The notes below the pieces were generated by a model. That model was not told the DNA's origin and made no database searches. It worked only from the letters and a program-made list of their open reading frames with translations. Shown in pieces: positions 1 through 9,700 of a stretch of DNA of 21,055 nt; position 1 is the stretch's first letter, and every line of letters begins with the position of its first letter. Position numbers and translations under genes: made by a program. Origin of the DNA: a virus; the IMG/VR virus record IMGVR_UViG_3300042543_000061, positions 1 to 21,055 of that record; one strand, written 5' to 3'.

Positions 1-324
1 CGACGTCTGCCGAGTTTCCATGTCCGCCTCGCTCAGGCGTGCCCCTGAGAACACATCGCCGTTCTCGTCCAGCCAGGATTTGATTGCATCTTCTGTGAGC
101 TCGAGATCGGCTGGCATGAAGTTCGCCACCTTCGGGCTGAAGCCGTTGTCCTGGAGAATCTGATTCAGATTCGCCTTACGCTGGCTGGCCTTGAGACTGG
201 CGTTCTCCTCCGAAAGCTCCTTGAGCTTGGACGACAAGTCGTCGATCTTGTTTCTCAGCTTCTTGGGAAGACTGGTCTCCTCGGCGTCATCGTCGAGCAG
301 AAAGTCCAGATCATCCTGAGCCAT
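1..324 (-). CDS. Scaffold-like head assembly protein (5' part only)
   Basis: Only the first 108 codons are in the window; the gene continues past the left edge. The ATG at 324 is preceded by a purine-rich GGGAG ribosome binding site about seven bases upstream. The protein starts with an acidic stretch (DDLDFLLDDDAEE), then a charged heptad-like coiled coil at about residues 20-50 (LRNKIDDLSSKLKELSEENA), then a compact segment with GFSPKVANFMPADLE and a conserved-looking WLDENGDVF. Acidic start, coiled coil and this C-terminal pattern are typical of phage capsid scaffolding proteins, which template procapsid assembly and leave before or during DNA packaging. Its place at the end of a terminase-portal-virion gene series fits, as the major capsid gene usually follows. 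The scaffold role is inferred from pattern and position; a generic coiled-coil virion protein is the alternative. Confidence 0.65.
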   Translation of the reverse strand, partial: MAQDDLDFLLDDDAEETSLPKKLRNKIDDLSSKLKELSEENASLKASQRKANLNQILQDNGFSPKVANFMPADLELTEDAIKSWLDENGDVFSGARLSEADMETRQTS

Positions 325-344
325 GGTGTATCTCCCTTGTGTAG

Positions 345-359
345 ACCCCGGTTCGGGGT
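345..359. other. Short hairpin in the scaffold gene leader
   Basis: ACCCCG (345-350) and CGGGGT (354-359) form a six-base-pair inverted repeat with a three-base loop, just upstream of the scaffold ribosome binding site. There is no T-run on the minus-strand side, so it does not look like a terminator for the operon. It could be an RNA processing or stability element between the tRNA-like element and the scaffold message. Nothing else is recognisable in 360-456. Confidence 0.35.
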
Positions 360-456
360 TTCGTCACGAGCGCCCAGACCCACCGGGGTAGTGGTTGGGG
401 ATGTGTGACTGTCGGACTCAATACGCGCGCAGGGGCCGATCGATCCTGCTGCGGAG

Positions 457-534
457 TGGAGGTGCTGGGAATCGAACCCAGGTTGGGTCTGCTGCCTTCG
501 TGAGGCTCTACAGTCCCTCTATCCGTTCACCCCC
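457..534 (-). tRNA. tRNA-like element, degenerate; possible Arg (ACG) anticodon
   Basis: Read on the minus strand, the 78 bases start with GGGGGTG and end with CACCTCC plus an A discriminator, giving a seven-pair acceptor stem (one G-T). Just inside the 3' side is a canonical T arm, CTGGG-TTCGATT-CCCAG, with the TTCGA signature. ACG falls exactly at positions 34-36 and GG at 18-19. The rest is poor: the D stem has about three weak pairs, the anticodon stem has three good pairs and two purine mismatches, and position 33 is C instead of T. No 3' CCA is encoded. It may be a decayed tRNA gene, a divergent phage tRNA, or a tRNA-like structure embedded in the late transcript. The T arm and acceptor are convincing; the amino-acid identity is not. 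Confidence 0.5.
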
Positions 535-539
535 GAGTC

Positions 540-1775
540 CTACACCTGGCCAATTCGATTGGCAGATAGGCTGGACTGGCCCAGCGCGGACGAGCCAGCA
601 AATGCTGCTCGTTCCCGACTGGCAAGCTTGCGTTTCTTGGTAGTGGCTTCGGCCCCTCCACCCAGGCCGAAGGTCTCCTGGACCAATTCGTCGGTACTGG
701 TCTGCACTCCGTAGAGCTGTCCGAGCCTGCGATAGGGGTCCTGCTCCGTCCTGACCTGCGATAGGCCAGCAGCCGAGCGGTTGTAGTCGTAACCCATCGA
801 CGCAATCTGATCGCGCAATGGGGTAGACAGACCAAGTCCAACATCTTGTGCCGCGCCACTAACGTTCGCCTGAGACACCCTGCGGGTGTACTCGGACTCC
901 AGTGCGGCAAGAGACTGCTTCTTGCCTTCGCTCGTGTCGAGCATGTAGGCAGCCATCTCGTCATTGGTCATGCCGTACAGGGTGCGGAGCTGCTCCTTGA
1001 CGGATGCTGGAGCCGCCATGTTGACGTAGTCTTTGGCCATTTGCACTCGCGAGGCCAGCTCTTGCGGGCTGACCTCGGAGGTCATGAAGCTTGCATAGTT
1101 CGATCGAGTGCCATAGATCTTCTCGAAGCCTGCGGCTGAGAGCACCTGAAGGTAGGCGCGCTCATTACTGATGTACTCAGCTTCAGAAATGGCCATGCCC
1201 TTCTTGGACAGCGCGTCCATGCCAGGGAACCTAGCCTTGTACTGGTCTGTCTTACGGAGTTCGAGTTTGATCCAGTCCATGGACTTGTCGCCCTCAACCC
1301 ATCCGTAGATAAGGGACGAGAGCGACTGGCCACCTTGAGTCGACGTGTCGTCAATTCCGTACGCCTCGAACCAAGACTGCAAGGTCTCCCTAGCTGACTG
1401 CTTCTGGGCCTTCTTTTCAGTATCTTCAACCCAGCCGGTGTTGTCGTTCCAGACGTAGTCCCCCGCGGGCTTGGGGGGCTGCACCCAGTTAGTACCGTTC
1501 CAAATCCAGGCCGCACCCGGCCTGCCAGCAGGCTCGGTCGGTGTCGTGCCGGTATCTCCGGTGCCACCAGTTCCGGTGTCACCCGTGGGCGTTCTAACGC
1601 CACTTGCGCCAACCCCGTATCGCAAAGCGATACGGTCCTTCTCGCCCAGATTGCCCCGCTTGTCAGCAAGACCGCGAGCCTTCGCATTCAGTTCGTTAGC
1701 CTTTTCAAGCGTAATTAGACCCGCCTGTAGATCCAGACTTAGCTTGCTGATGTACTTCTGTAGACTAAAGGACAT
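540..1775 (-). CDS. Virion-associated protein, 411 aa, unknown function
   Basis: A 411-residue protein with no recognisable enzyme motif. An N-terminal helical region (about 1-55) is followed by a Gly/Thr/Asp/Pro linker (about 60-85). Two imperfect Trp repeats then follow, WNGTNWV and WNDNTGWV, at about 90-115. A long helical C-terminal part holds the segment FPGMDALSKKG, then AEYISNERAY, a pattern I associate with unnamed phage structural proteins encoded beside giant virion proteins. The C-terminus is Lys/Arg rich (TTKKRKLASRERAA) and then Ser/Ala rich. The ATG lies two bases after the stop of the preceding gene, so the two are probably translationally coupled. An internal or minor virion role is inferred from the cassette. 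Confidence 0.75.
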   Translation of the reverse strand: MSFSLQKYISKLSLDLQAGLITLEKANELNAKARGLADKRGNLGEKDRIALRYGVGASGVRTPTGDTGTGGTGDTGTTPTEPAGRPGAAWIWNGTNWVQPPKPAGDYVWNDNTGWVEDTEKKAQKQSARETLQSWFEAYGIDDTSTQGGQSLSSLIYGWVEGDKSMDWIKLELRKTDQYKARFPGMDALSKKGMAISEAEYISNERAYLQVLSAAGFEKIYGTRSNYASFMTSEVSPQELASRVQMAKDYVNMAAPASVKEQLRTLYGMTNDEMAAYMLDTSEGKKQSLAALESEYTRRVSQANVSGAAQDVGLGLSTPLRDQIASMGYDYNRSAAGLSQVRTEQDPYRRLGQLYGVQTSTDELVQETFGLGGGAEATTKKRKLASRERAAFAGSSALGQSSLSANRIGQV

Positions 1776-1777
1776 AC

Positions 1778-2890
1778 CTACCCCACAAACCCGAACATCG
1801 ACAGGATGTCATTGGCAAGGCCGTCAGCCATGGTGTTTGCCTGCTTCGTGTACTGCCAACGATCGTCCTTCCTGAGTGCCTTCTGGAAGTCCCACAGCCC
1901 CATAGCTCGAGGCTCGCCAGTGGTCGGGTCAACGCCCTGGAGCGCATCGCGCATGTACGGATCACGCAGGCTGATCTCGGCTGGATTGAGCTCGAGAGTG
2001 TCCGCATAGATCTCGAAGTAGGCAGCAGCGATGTCTTCCATGTTCTGGCCCTGCCGAATCCGGTCAGCGAACACCGGGAAGGCAGTGGCTGCCTGTTCAC
2101 GAACGAACGACTGGGCATCAGACAAAGCCATGTCCCCAAGTGCCACCGAGTTGACGGTGCTTGTAATCCACGACTGCCAGCGCTCCGACTGCGGATCGAA
2201 TCCGTTTGCGAGCAGCGTGGCCGTGAGCGAGTCCTGGTTGGACAGTGCCTGTCCACCAACCTGCTTGCCGTTATCGCGCGCCTTGATGAAGTTGTCGCCC
2301 AGCCAGTCCTGATAGACGGACTCGTTCTGACCCTGGTCGAAACCCAGGAGTAGGAAGTTACGGCCTAGCTGGCTCAGGCGACTCTCGGGAATGTCTTCGA
2401 TTCGGATGCCCATAGCAATGAGGTCATCCTTAACCTTTGCCTTGGCGCCATCGAGGCGGCGCTGATAGGTCTGCTGATCTGTCTTTTCCAGCGCAAGAAT
2501 GGTGCGGCGGTAGCCGTCGTTCTCCTGATACCAGTCGGAATCGATGAGCTTCGCAATGAAGCGAGAGCTTTCCCAGCCATCATCGATGGCCTGACGCCAC
2601 AGGTCCTCAAGTTCGGGCACAGACTTTATCAGCTTCCATGCCCAGGAGAACTCGGAGTTCATTAGATCGGCTTCAAGCCGATCCCTGCGAAACTCCTTCT
2701 CATCAGCCTTATTGGCCTGAGCTTGCTCGCCCTTGTCGAGCTTGCCGTCTTTGTTCTTATCGAACTTCTGGAGGTCTAGGTCCTTCTCGTCGGTCGTGCC
2801 GTCCTTGTTGTAGTCGGCACGAGCCTCCTTCGGCTCGTTCGGACCGCCCGATACTGGCGTGCCGCTATTGGGAACAGTCGAGTCTGCCAT
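1778..2890 (-). CDS. Virion-associated protein with two EF-hand loops, 370 aa
   Basis: Residues 26-37 (DYNKDGTTDEKD) and 44-55 (DKNKDGKLDKGE) match the calcium-binding EF-hand loop DxNxDGxxDxxD/E; the second has every ligand position. They sit between a flexible Ser/Pro/Gly N-terminus and a long helical body that begins near EFSWAWKLIKSVPEL at about residue 75. The body has no enzyme motif I recognise, but resembles the large helical virion proteins that accompany giant internal proteins in phage head cassettes. The start is fixed by a TAATG junction with the preceding gene, which shares one base. Calcium binding follows from the motif; a role in virion stability or in sensing the low-calcium cytoplasm during ejection is speculation. 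Confidence 0.8.
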   Translation of the reverse strand: MADSTVPNSGTPVSGGPNEPKEARADYNKDGTTDEKDLDLQKFDKNKDGKLDKGEQAQANKADEKEFRRDRLEADLMNSEFSWAWKLIKSVPELEDLWRQAIDDGWESSRFIAKLIDSDWYQENDGYRRTILALEKTDQQTYQRRLDGAKAKVKDDLIAMGIRIEDIPESRLSQLGRNFLLLGFDQGQNESVYQDWLGDNFIKARDNGKQVGGQALSNQDSLTATLLANGFDPQSERWQSWITSTVNSVALGDMALSDAQSFVREQAATAFPVFADRIRQGQNMEDIAAAYFEIYADTLELNPAEISLRDPYMRDALQGVDPTTGEPRAMGLWDFQKALRKDDRWQYTKQANTMADGLANDILSMFGFVG

Positions 2891-3780
2891 TACCTCACCG
2901 GCCCTTGGAGGATGCCGAGGAATGCATCCATGAGATCGGTTGCCGCGCGGTACTCCGCGTAGTCGGGGCGAGACTGCGAAAACTCCTCGCTGAGCTGGGC
3001 AGCATCGAAGCCACCCTCAACCGTCTGGCTCTGGCCAGATGCGTCGGCAGTGATTGTCTGAATGGTCGGATTCTCGCGCTCGCCCTCATTGAGCACCTTG
3101 AGAAACTTCTTGCGCTCTTCCTTGGTCGCTTCGCGCCCCAGGTAGGAGCCCATGGCCTGATTGATCAGGCGCTTGGCGGTGTCGGCATTTGTAAGGTTGA
3201 CGGTAGTGACGGTAGTGGTACCGCCCCCGCCACCCCCTCCTCCGTAACTTCCCCCGCCACCCCCGGAGTCATCTCCGGGTGCGCCGAAGTACATGCCTGA
3301 AGCAATGTCACCCAACACTTCCATGGGGTCGCGCATGATTCCCTGCGCATAGAGATTCTGGGACTGAGACACGGCCATCTGAAAGACCTGCGGATAAAGT
3401 GAAGGGCGAGACTTGGAAATGTCGTACCCGGCGAAGGCGAACGCCGCCGCGTCAAGCAGCTTCAACTCAGCCGGGGTGAATCTGTTCCAGCCTGCACCAC
3501 CGTCGATGTAACCGTAGGCGGGAACCGTCGTGTAGGGGTTAGCGGCTCCTCTTCCGCGATCCCCGGGACGGTAGTTGCCAAAGGATGGGAGGTACTGCTG
3601 TGGAATGCGAATGGGGATCTGCGGCTCGGGCACGGGCCCATAGGTCCTGTCCGAGTAGAAGTATTGCCCGGAGCTCCCCTGAGATGTCGAACTCGCGGTA
3701 GACGCGCTCTGAGAAGCCAGCCAGCGCGAGTAAGCGTCCGGAGAAAGATTCTCCTTGGCCCATTTCTCGTTTGCTGTCAT
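2890..3780 (-). CDS. Virion-associated protein with polyglycine linker, 296 aa
   Basis: A 296-residue protein with no known enzymatic motif. It begins with a short helix (MTANEKWAKENLSPDAYSRW) and a Ser/Thr/Gln-rich tract, then a Pro/Tyr-rich region. A long glycine linker (about residues 164-190, two Gly blocks split by SY) leads into Thr/Val residues. The C-terminal part has AKRLINQAMGSYLGREATKE, a helix pattern with LGR-x-T-x-E seen in several unnamed phage structural proteins. A ribosome binding site (GGGAGGTG) lies seven bases before the ATG, and the ATG overlaps the stop of the giant gene as ATGA. It is probably a component of the same internal or tail-tip complex as its neighbours; this is inference from position. 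Confidence 0.75.
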   Translation of the reverse strand: MTANEKWAKENLSPDAYSRWLASQSASTASSTSQGSSGQYFYSDRTYGPVPEPQIPIRIPQQYLPSFGNYRPGDRGRGAANPYTTVPAYGYIDGGAGWNRFTPAELKLLDAAAFAFAGYDISKSRPSLYPQVFQMAVSQSQNLYAQGIMRDPMEVLGDIASGMYFGAPGDDSGGGGGSYGGGGGGGGTTTVTTVNLTNADTAKRLINQAMGSYLGREATKEERKKFLKVLNEGERENPTIQTITADASGQSQTVEGGFDAAQLSEEFSQSRPDYAEYRAATDLMDAFLGILQGPVR

Positions 3781-6700
3781 CTCGGCGCACCTCCCATTGC
3801 CATGTCAGGTTGCTGTAGGAACTCCCCTTGCAGCACGATGCGATCCGTGGGATCGCCGGGGAGTAGGGTGTCGTAGTCCAGGAACCTGTTGTAGAAGTCA
3901 GCGAAGGCGAGATTCTCGCGCTTCTTCTGCAAGACCCATTCATCCCACATGGCCTTAATGGGCGCGTTAGTGCTTGAGTTGATGTTTAGGCTTGCGTCAT
4001 CGCCAAGCTCGCGCTTCTGCTGGATAATCAATTGTCCAATCTCATTGCGCTTCTCGTACCACTCGGTAACGTCCACCCACAGCGGCTCATCGCCATGAGC
4101 CGCCATAAACTTGTCGTCTTCGAGGATGAGCTCTACGTTCTTAAGAACGGTCTTCCACTCGCCCCTGTCGAACAGGTCGCGCTGGCGCTCCCACTCGGGG
4201 TTTGCCTTGGCAATGTCAGCCTCGAGTAGGGTCTTTAGGTCCTTGAGATCCTCGGCGCCTGACTGCTCGTAGCTAGTCAGGCCCCTCTCCTCGAGCATAG
4301 CGTCGAGACTGTTCATCCCGTCTCGGTACAGAATCCAGCCTCGAGCGACCTGACCCTTCTTAATGACGTCGTCCGGATCTCCACCACGCATGAGCGTTGT
4401 GGAGTTCTCGAAGGCTCGGTTCATCTGGTAGGCGTAAACCGGCTGAGAGAACTCAGTTGAGTACGGGGAGGTGATCATGGCAACATGATCGATCTCGCCG
4501 CTGTTGGCCAGTGTGCTTGCCAAAGTCGGGTTCTGCTCCAGGATCTTGTACTCCCCCACTGAAGCACCGACCCCAGCTCGGCCAGAGGCCGACTGGGTTA
4601 GGTAGAAGAACGCCTGGCCGTGCAGATCGAGGAACTCGCGCAGTGCTGCCTGGTAGCCAATGGTCTTGTCATCCGGGACGGGTACACTAAATCGGGCAGC
4701 GCTGTCCTGAATCTGCATGTGCTTGTCGCTGATGCGACGCCACTCTTCCACGTACGGCTGATACTTGGACTGATAGCTTGAGGCGAAGGGAAGAACAAAT
4801 GACCCGAGGGCGCGAAGGGCGTAGAGCTCGCGAGCGCGCTTGGTTGCCTCTTCTGGCGAGGGCGGCTCGCCCTGCCTTCCGCCTCGCTCCCAGTCGATTG
4901 TCATGTCGCGGCGGATCTCCTCCACCGTGCCTACAAACTCTGCGTCGCTCCACCCAAGCACAGCAGTAAGAGCACGCCGTGCCGTAGTCGGAACGAACTG
5001 ATCGGCGGCTGCTGCCAGAATGTTCTTCTCTGCCGTGGGCCTTCCGAATGGGATCGCAGTCTTGGAGATTGCGTCGCCAATCGGTAGGCCACCGGCCTCG
5101 AAGTTTGTAATCGCATCTGCATAGTCGGGCTTCTGTGCCGCGATCCAACTAACTGGCACGGAGACGATCGGGCCAAAGTTGGTGAGCCATGGGTAGTCGC
5201 CCTGAAGGGCGACATTTAGCGACCCCTTCGAGATTCTGATCTGGCCCTTTGTTCCCAGATCCAGACCCGGAATGTTGTTGATCCTGTCGGCAACAGACTG
5301 CGGAACGGAGAACTGAAGGTAAGCCTCGCCAGGGGCGAACAGCGCCTCGGGCAGTCCAAAGATGCCCCGCTTGGCCTCGATGGGATTGCCATCGCCATCG
5401 ACAACCATTCCCATTGAGTTAGGTGCGTTGTAGATCTGCACGTAGCGCATGAGGTTCTCTGGCCTCTGGGCAAACTCTTTCGTCCAGAAGCGAAGTGCGT
5501 TTTCCCATGCTGGGAAGAATGGAATTAGGAGGCCCATTGCAGCCGCAGGGGTGGAGAGCCGCGAGATCGTGTACGTCGTGTCCCGCGTTGCGCGCAGCGC
5601 GCCCGTATGGGCCGAACGACGCATGGCATCAACCTGAGCCGGAGTGAATGACGTGATTCCGTTTCGCTCATACTCATCCACTTGCTGTTGCATGAGCTCG
5701 ATCCACCGCTTGCGGTAGAACGGATGGCGAATCAGGTTGTCCTCAGGAATAGTTCCCAATCCAGTCATTGCGCGATTGATGAAACGCCGCCAGAGGTTGC
5801 CTATCTGCGCTAGTTCTTTCTCCTGGATCGTGACTAGATCGTCACGCCAGGCAAGCTTTGCTTGGAGCTGATCTGGCTGGAGCGGTCCCCGTCCAGCCGC
5901 GGCCATTAGCTCATCATCGGGAAGCCACTGATAGACCTTCTCTCGAAGCTCACCTATGGTCTGCTCAAGAGTGGTGGCGTCATAGATTCCCGTGCGAACA
6001 CCCTGGAGGAATGCGTCATCCTGAGTCAGCTCACGGATGAGAGCCTCGTTCTGTGCTGTGATGGCGTCAATGTCGTCAAGAGCCAGTCGAGGCTGCTGAA
6101 TGATGCGACGCATGATTGGATCCTGGCGAATGTTCTCATTCACCAGGGCCGACATGGCCAGCCAGTAGCGGTCGTCCCCAGGTGTGTACTTGACGAAGTT
6201 GAAGGATCGCTCGTACTGGGCGTAGCGGTTCTGCATGTAGCCCACAATCATGAGATCGTGAAAGCTGCCAGACGAGGCCAAGCTCTGATATTGACCAGAC
6301 AGTGCTTCATTAGGATCGAAGACCTCACCTGTCTCCAGCTTTGCCTGCCCCGCGCGCCCAGTGAACTCGATGCGCTCCTCGCCCTCGGCTCCACCAGTGG
6401 CGACCTTGCGTCGCCCCTTCGGTCGAAGCCTGTCGAGAGAAGCGCCCAGATCCTTCAGGGTTGCCCTGCGCTGCCCAATCGACTTGTTGATAGTTGCGCC
6501 AATGCGATCGAGCTCTCGCATCTTCGCCATGTCGTCGGCATACTCGGGGCTCTTGGCGAGGATCGCAGCCGTGCGATCGTCGACCTCGTCCTTAAGGCCG
6601 AGTCGGACGTAGGCAAGCCCAGTGCCCTCCTGTCCGATCAGCTCTGAGGCTGATACGAGGACGGGCTCCTTGCCCTTAGATGTGGGCAGAAGAATGTGAG

Positions 6701-9700
6701 TGAAGCTACCGCGCTCCATGAAAAGGGCGAGCTTCGCCCTGTCGGAGCGGCTAAGAGTGCCACGGAATACCCGCTTAGCTAGGTCGGGATCGTACTCCTG
6801 GAGCACCTGTCGGCTAGTTGCACCCGCACTGAAGTCGATTACGGAGGCGTTTCCTCTCCCCGCGGCAGCAACCTGTCCGGGGATCAGATTGTCCAGGAAG
6901 CCTTCATTGGTGGCGACCATGTCGGGCACGAACAGTGCCCGGAAGCCCTCGACGGTAGAGGGGTCGTCCACAAGGATCTTGCCGTATCCACGTTCCCGAG
7001 CGTACTGAGTAAGCAGCCGCTCAAGCTTGGCGTTCACTGCGCCGAATCCTTCGCCAGGTGCCGGATTAGCCAGTGACATGGAACGAGAGTCGTAGGGAAG
7101 CTTCTCCATGAGTTGACGCGTTGCCACCGCCTGGTTGAGCTGACCCTCAAGCCGCCTCATCCGAGTCATTGTCGAGACATACTCAAGGCCCACATCGGAG
7201 ATTTCATCCAGGCGAATAAGAGGGACGTCCTTGGCCCACCAGACGTGCACAGGACCCCTGGCGTATTCACTCGTAGTGACGCCGTCATAACCAGCACGAC
7301 GCATGGCGTCGATGATGTCGTAGGTAGGTCCTACGCCCGTTGTGCCAAGGTCGTCTACAACCGAGTAGGCCAGAGTTCGCACCTGGCGCCACACGTCAGC
7401 CACGCGTGTGTTGCCCGCAAGTGTGGACTCTAGACCAGTGCGAATCCTGCTTCCGATTGTTTCACCGCCCGTACCCAGGGAGAACTTCGGATCATCGAGA
7501 ACCTGGATCAGGTCTTCCACCTGGGGATTCAGGTCACCTGTAGCACTAATAACGGGAGCATCAACATCTAGCCATGAGTATCCCGCAGGATCGGGAAGCA
7601 TGTAGACGACTGGTTCGTACGGAGCTGCTCCAACATTTGGTGACTTTGCCTGCGCAACAGCTTTTAGGACGTGAGCCATGTGGTAGTCCATGGTGACGCC
7701 ACCATCGCCAGTCGCCGTGTAGATACCTGGACCATTCAGGAGCTGGATAGTGTTTCCGTCAACAAGAACGTCAGTTGCGATGTCGTCAACTATGACAGCG
7801 CCAGAATGCTCCGGGAATCCGGAGTTTCCGTAATTTGACTGATCGTTAAGTATCGCCTCAAGTCGAGTGCGAAGATCTCCAGTGCTACCGAGGTCCCGCG
7901 AGATCCGGGATTGCCTGCGAACCAGCTTACCTATTTCGGCGTTGGTGATGACAAGCTTGTTCTTAGCGGCCCACTCCATGAAATCATCGGGAAGTCGATC
8001 GCTGTTGTCCCGTATCCATTTACTTACGGCCAATGCCCTGGCGGCTTGCGGATTTGATTCCACGACGCCAAGAAAGGCGACAATGTCACTCTGGGCCACC
8101 GGAGCATCAGGGCCCAGTATCCGCGTAAGCGCAGACGTAAGTTCGGCCGAGAGTTCCTCCACCTCTGATTGTGAATAAGCCCCCGGCTGATCCGCCTGCC
8201 GATTGAGTCTCTGGATCTCAATGAAGCGATCCATCACCGAGCGAACAGTTGAGATGTCCCTGGATACGTTCAGCACTTCAGCCTGAACATTGGTGCGCAG
8301 ATCTAGCACTCCCCCGTACACATCCGCCTTGGCGTAGCGCGGGTTGACGCTCTTGGGCACTGCAACGATGGAGCCCGATAGGAACTCGTCGCTGGAGATG
8401 TCCTCGAAAGTGCTGGATCGTATGACCTTGAAGCGCCCGTCTCGGTCGATGCGACCGATCCGGTAGTCGGCCTTGGCAAGCTGACGCAGCCGACGTACGT
8501 AGGCTTGCTGAAGCATCTCAGCGTGCTCGACTGCGGCGGCATCGTCAACCCAGGCGCCCTTGCTCTCATCCCAGTAGGCCGCAACGAACTCGTCATAGTT
8601 GCGGAGCATGGTGGGCGTCATGAAGTCCCTGGGCGAGAGCTCGTCGGACATGCCGCCAATCTCGACCCCCTCGGGTCCCATCATGGAGCGGGTGAGTCCC
8701 TCGGCATCAGCAACCCCCGCACCCGTTGCCGGGTCGGGCTCAAGAAGTCCACGTGCAGTGACGGAGCTTGTCGCGTTCGGGTCGAAAATGAGTGTGTCTG
8801 CCGTGTCAAGCATGCGGACCTGCTGCTCGGTTAGGTCCTCTGAGATCTGCGTGTAGACCGGAGACTCCATGGCCTCCATGGAGGCGCGGCGCCTACGAAG
8901 GAACTCCTGCTCGGCATCCCTACGCGCCTGCTTGCGGCGCCTGGCCATTTGCTTGGCCAGCTTTCTCCGCTCCTCGCGATTGAGCTTGAGGTCGGCAAGA
9001 TCACGATCCTGCTGCTGGCGCATCTTTGCCATGTTGGTTCGAATCTTGCGCAGACCCCTGCGCTTGACCACCATGTTGCGAAGGCGGTTAGTGCCACCCG
9101 CAATACGATCGCCAGAGTTGAGGAAGAAGTTCTTTGAGCTAGTTCCCACGTGTCCCGTGGCGGGGATCTCGCCAAAGGAGGCCAGCGTGCGGAGGTAACC
9201 CTCGGCAATGTTGCGCTGGGTGTAGCCCAGGCGCAGTAGGACCAGGGGACGCCACACGTAGTCGATGGCGGTGAGAAGCTTCTCGGCCCCGGCTCGCCCC
9301 TTGCGGGCCCCCCATCCGGATCGCTCAATGCGAATCGAGTCTTGCAGCCACTTGAAGTCCATGAGCGTGTAGCCGTTGCGCTGTGTGGCCAGAGTCATCT
9401 CGTCAAGAACAACGGTCTCACCGTTGTCGATCACCCACTTGTGATTAGCAAGGTGACCGCGAACAAAAGAGCGTCGGGCAATGTACTTCTTGGCAATTTC
9501 CTGCATGGCTGCTGGCGACTCACCAAGGGCGAATGCCATGGCTTCGACCATCTCAAGTTCGAAGCGCTCAGCAAATGCAGCCTTTGCTGCTGGAGTCGAG
9601 AGCGCGGCGTCCTGAGCCTCCGACAGGAGGCGCGTCCGAAACTCCTCGACGGTTTCGGAGACGGTGTCGCCGTTGGGCAGGCGTCGAGTAATCAGCCTGC

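Noticed and set aside
345-359. Hairpin as a terminator between the tRNA-like element and the scaffold gene
   Set aside because: No T-run follows on the minus strand, and termination here would cut off the scaffold gene.
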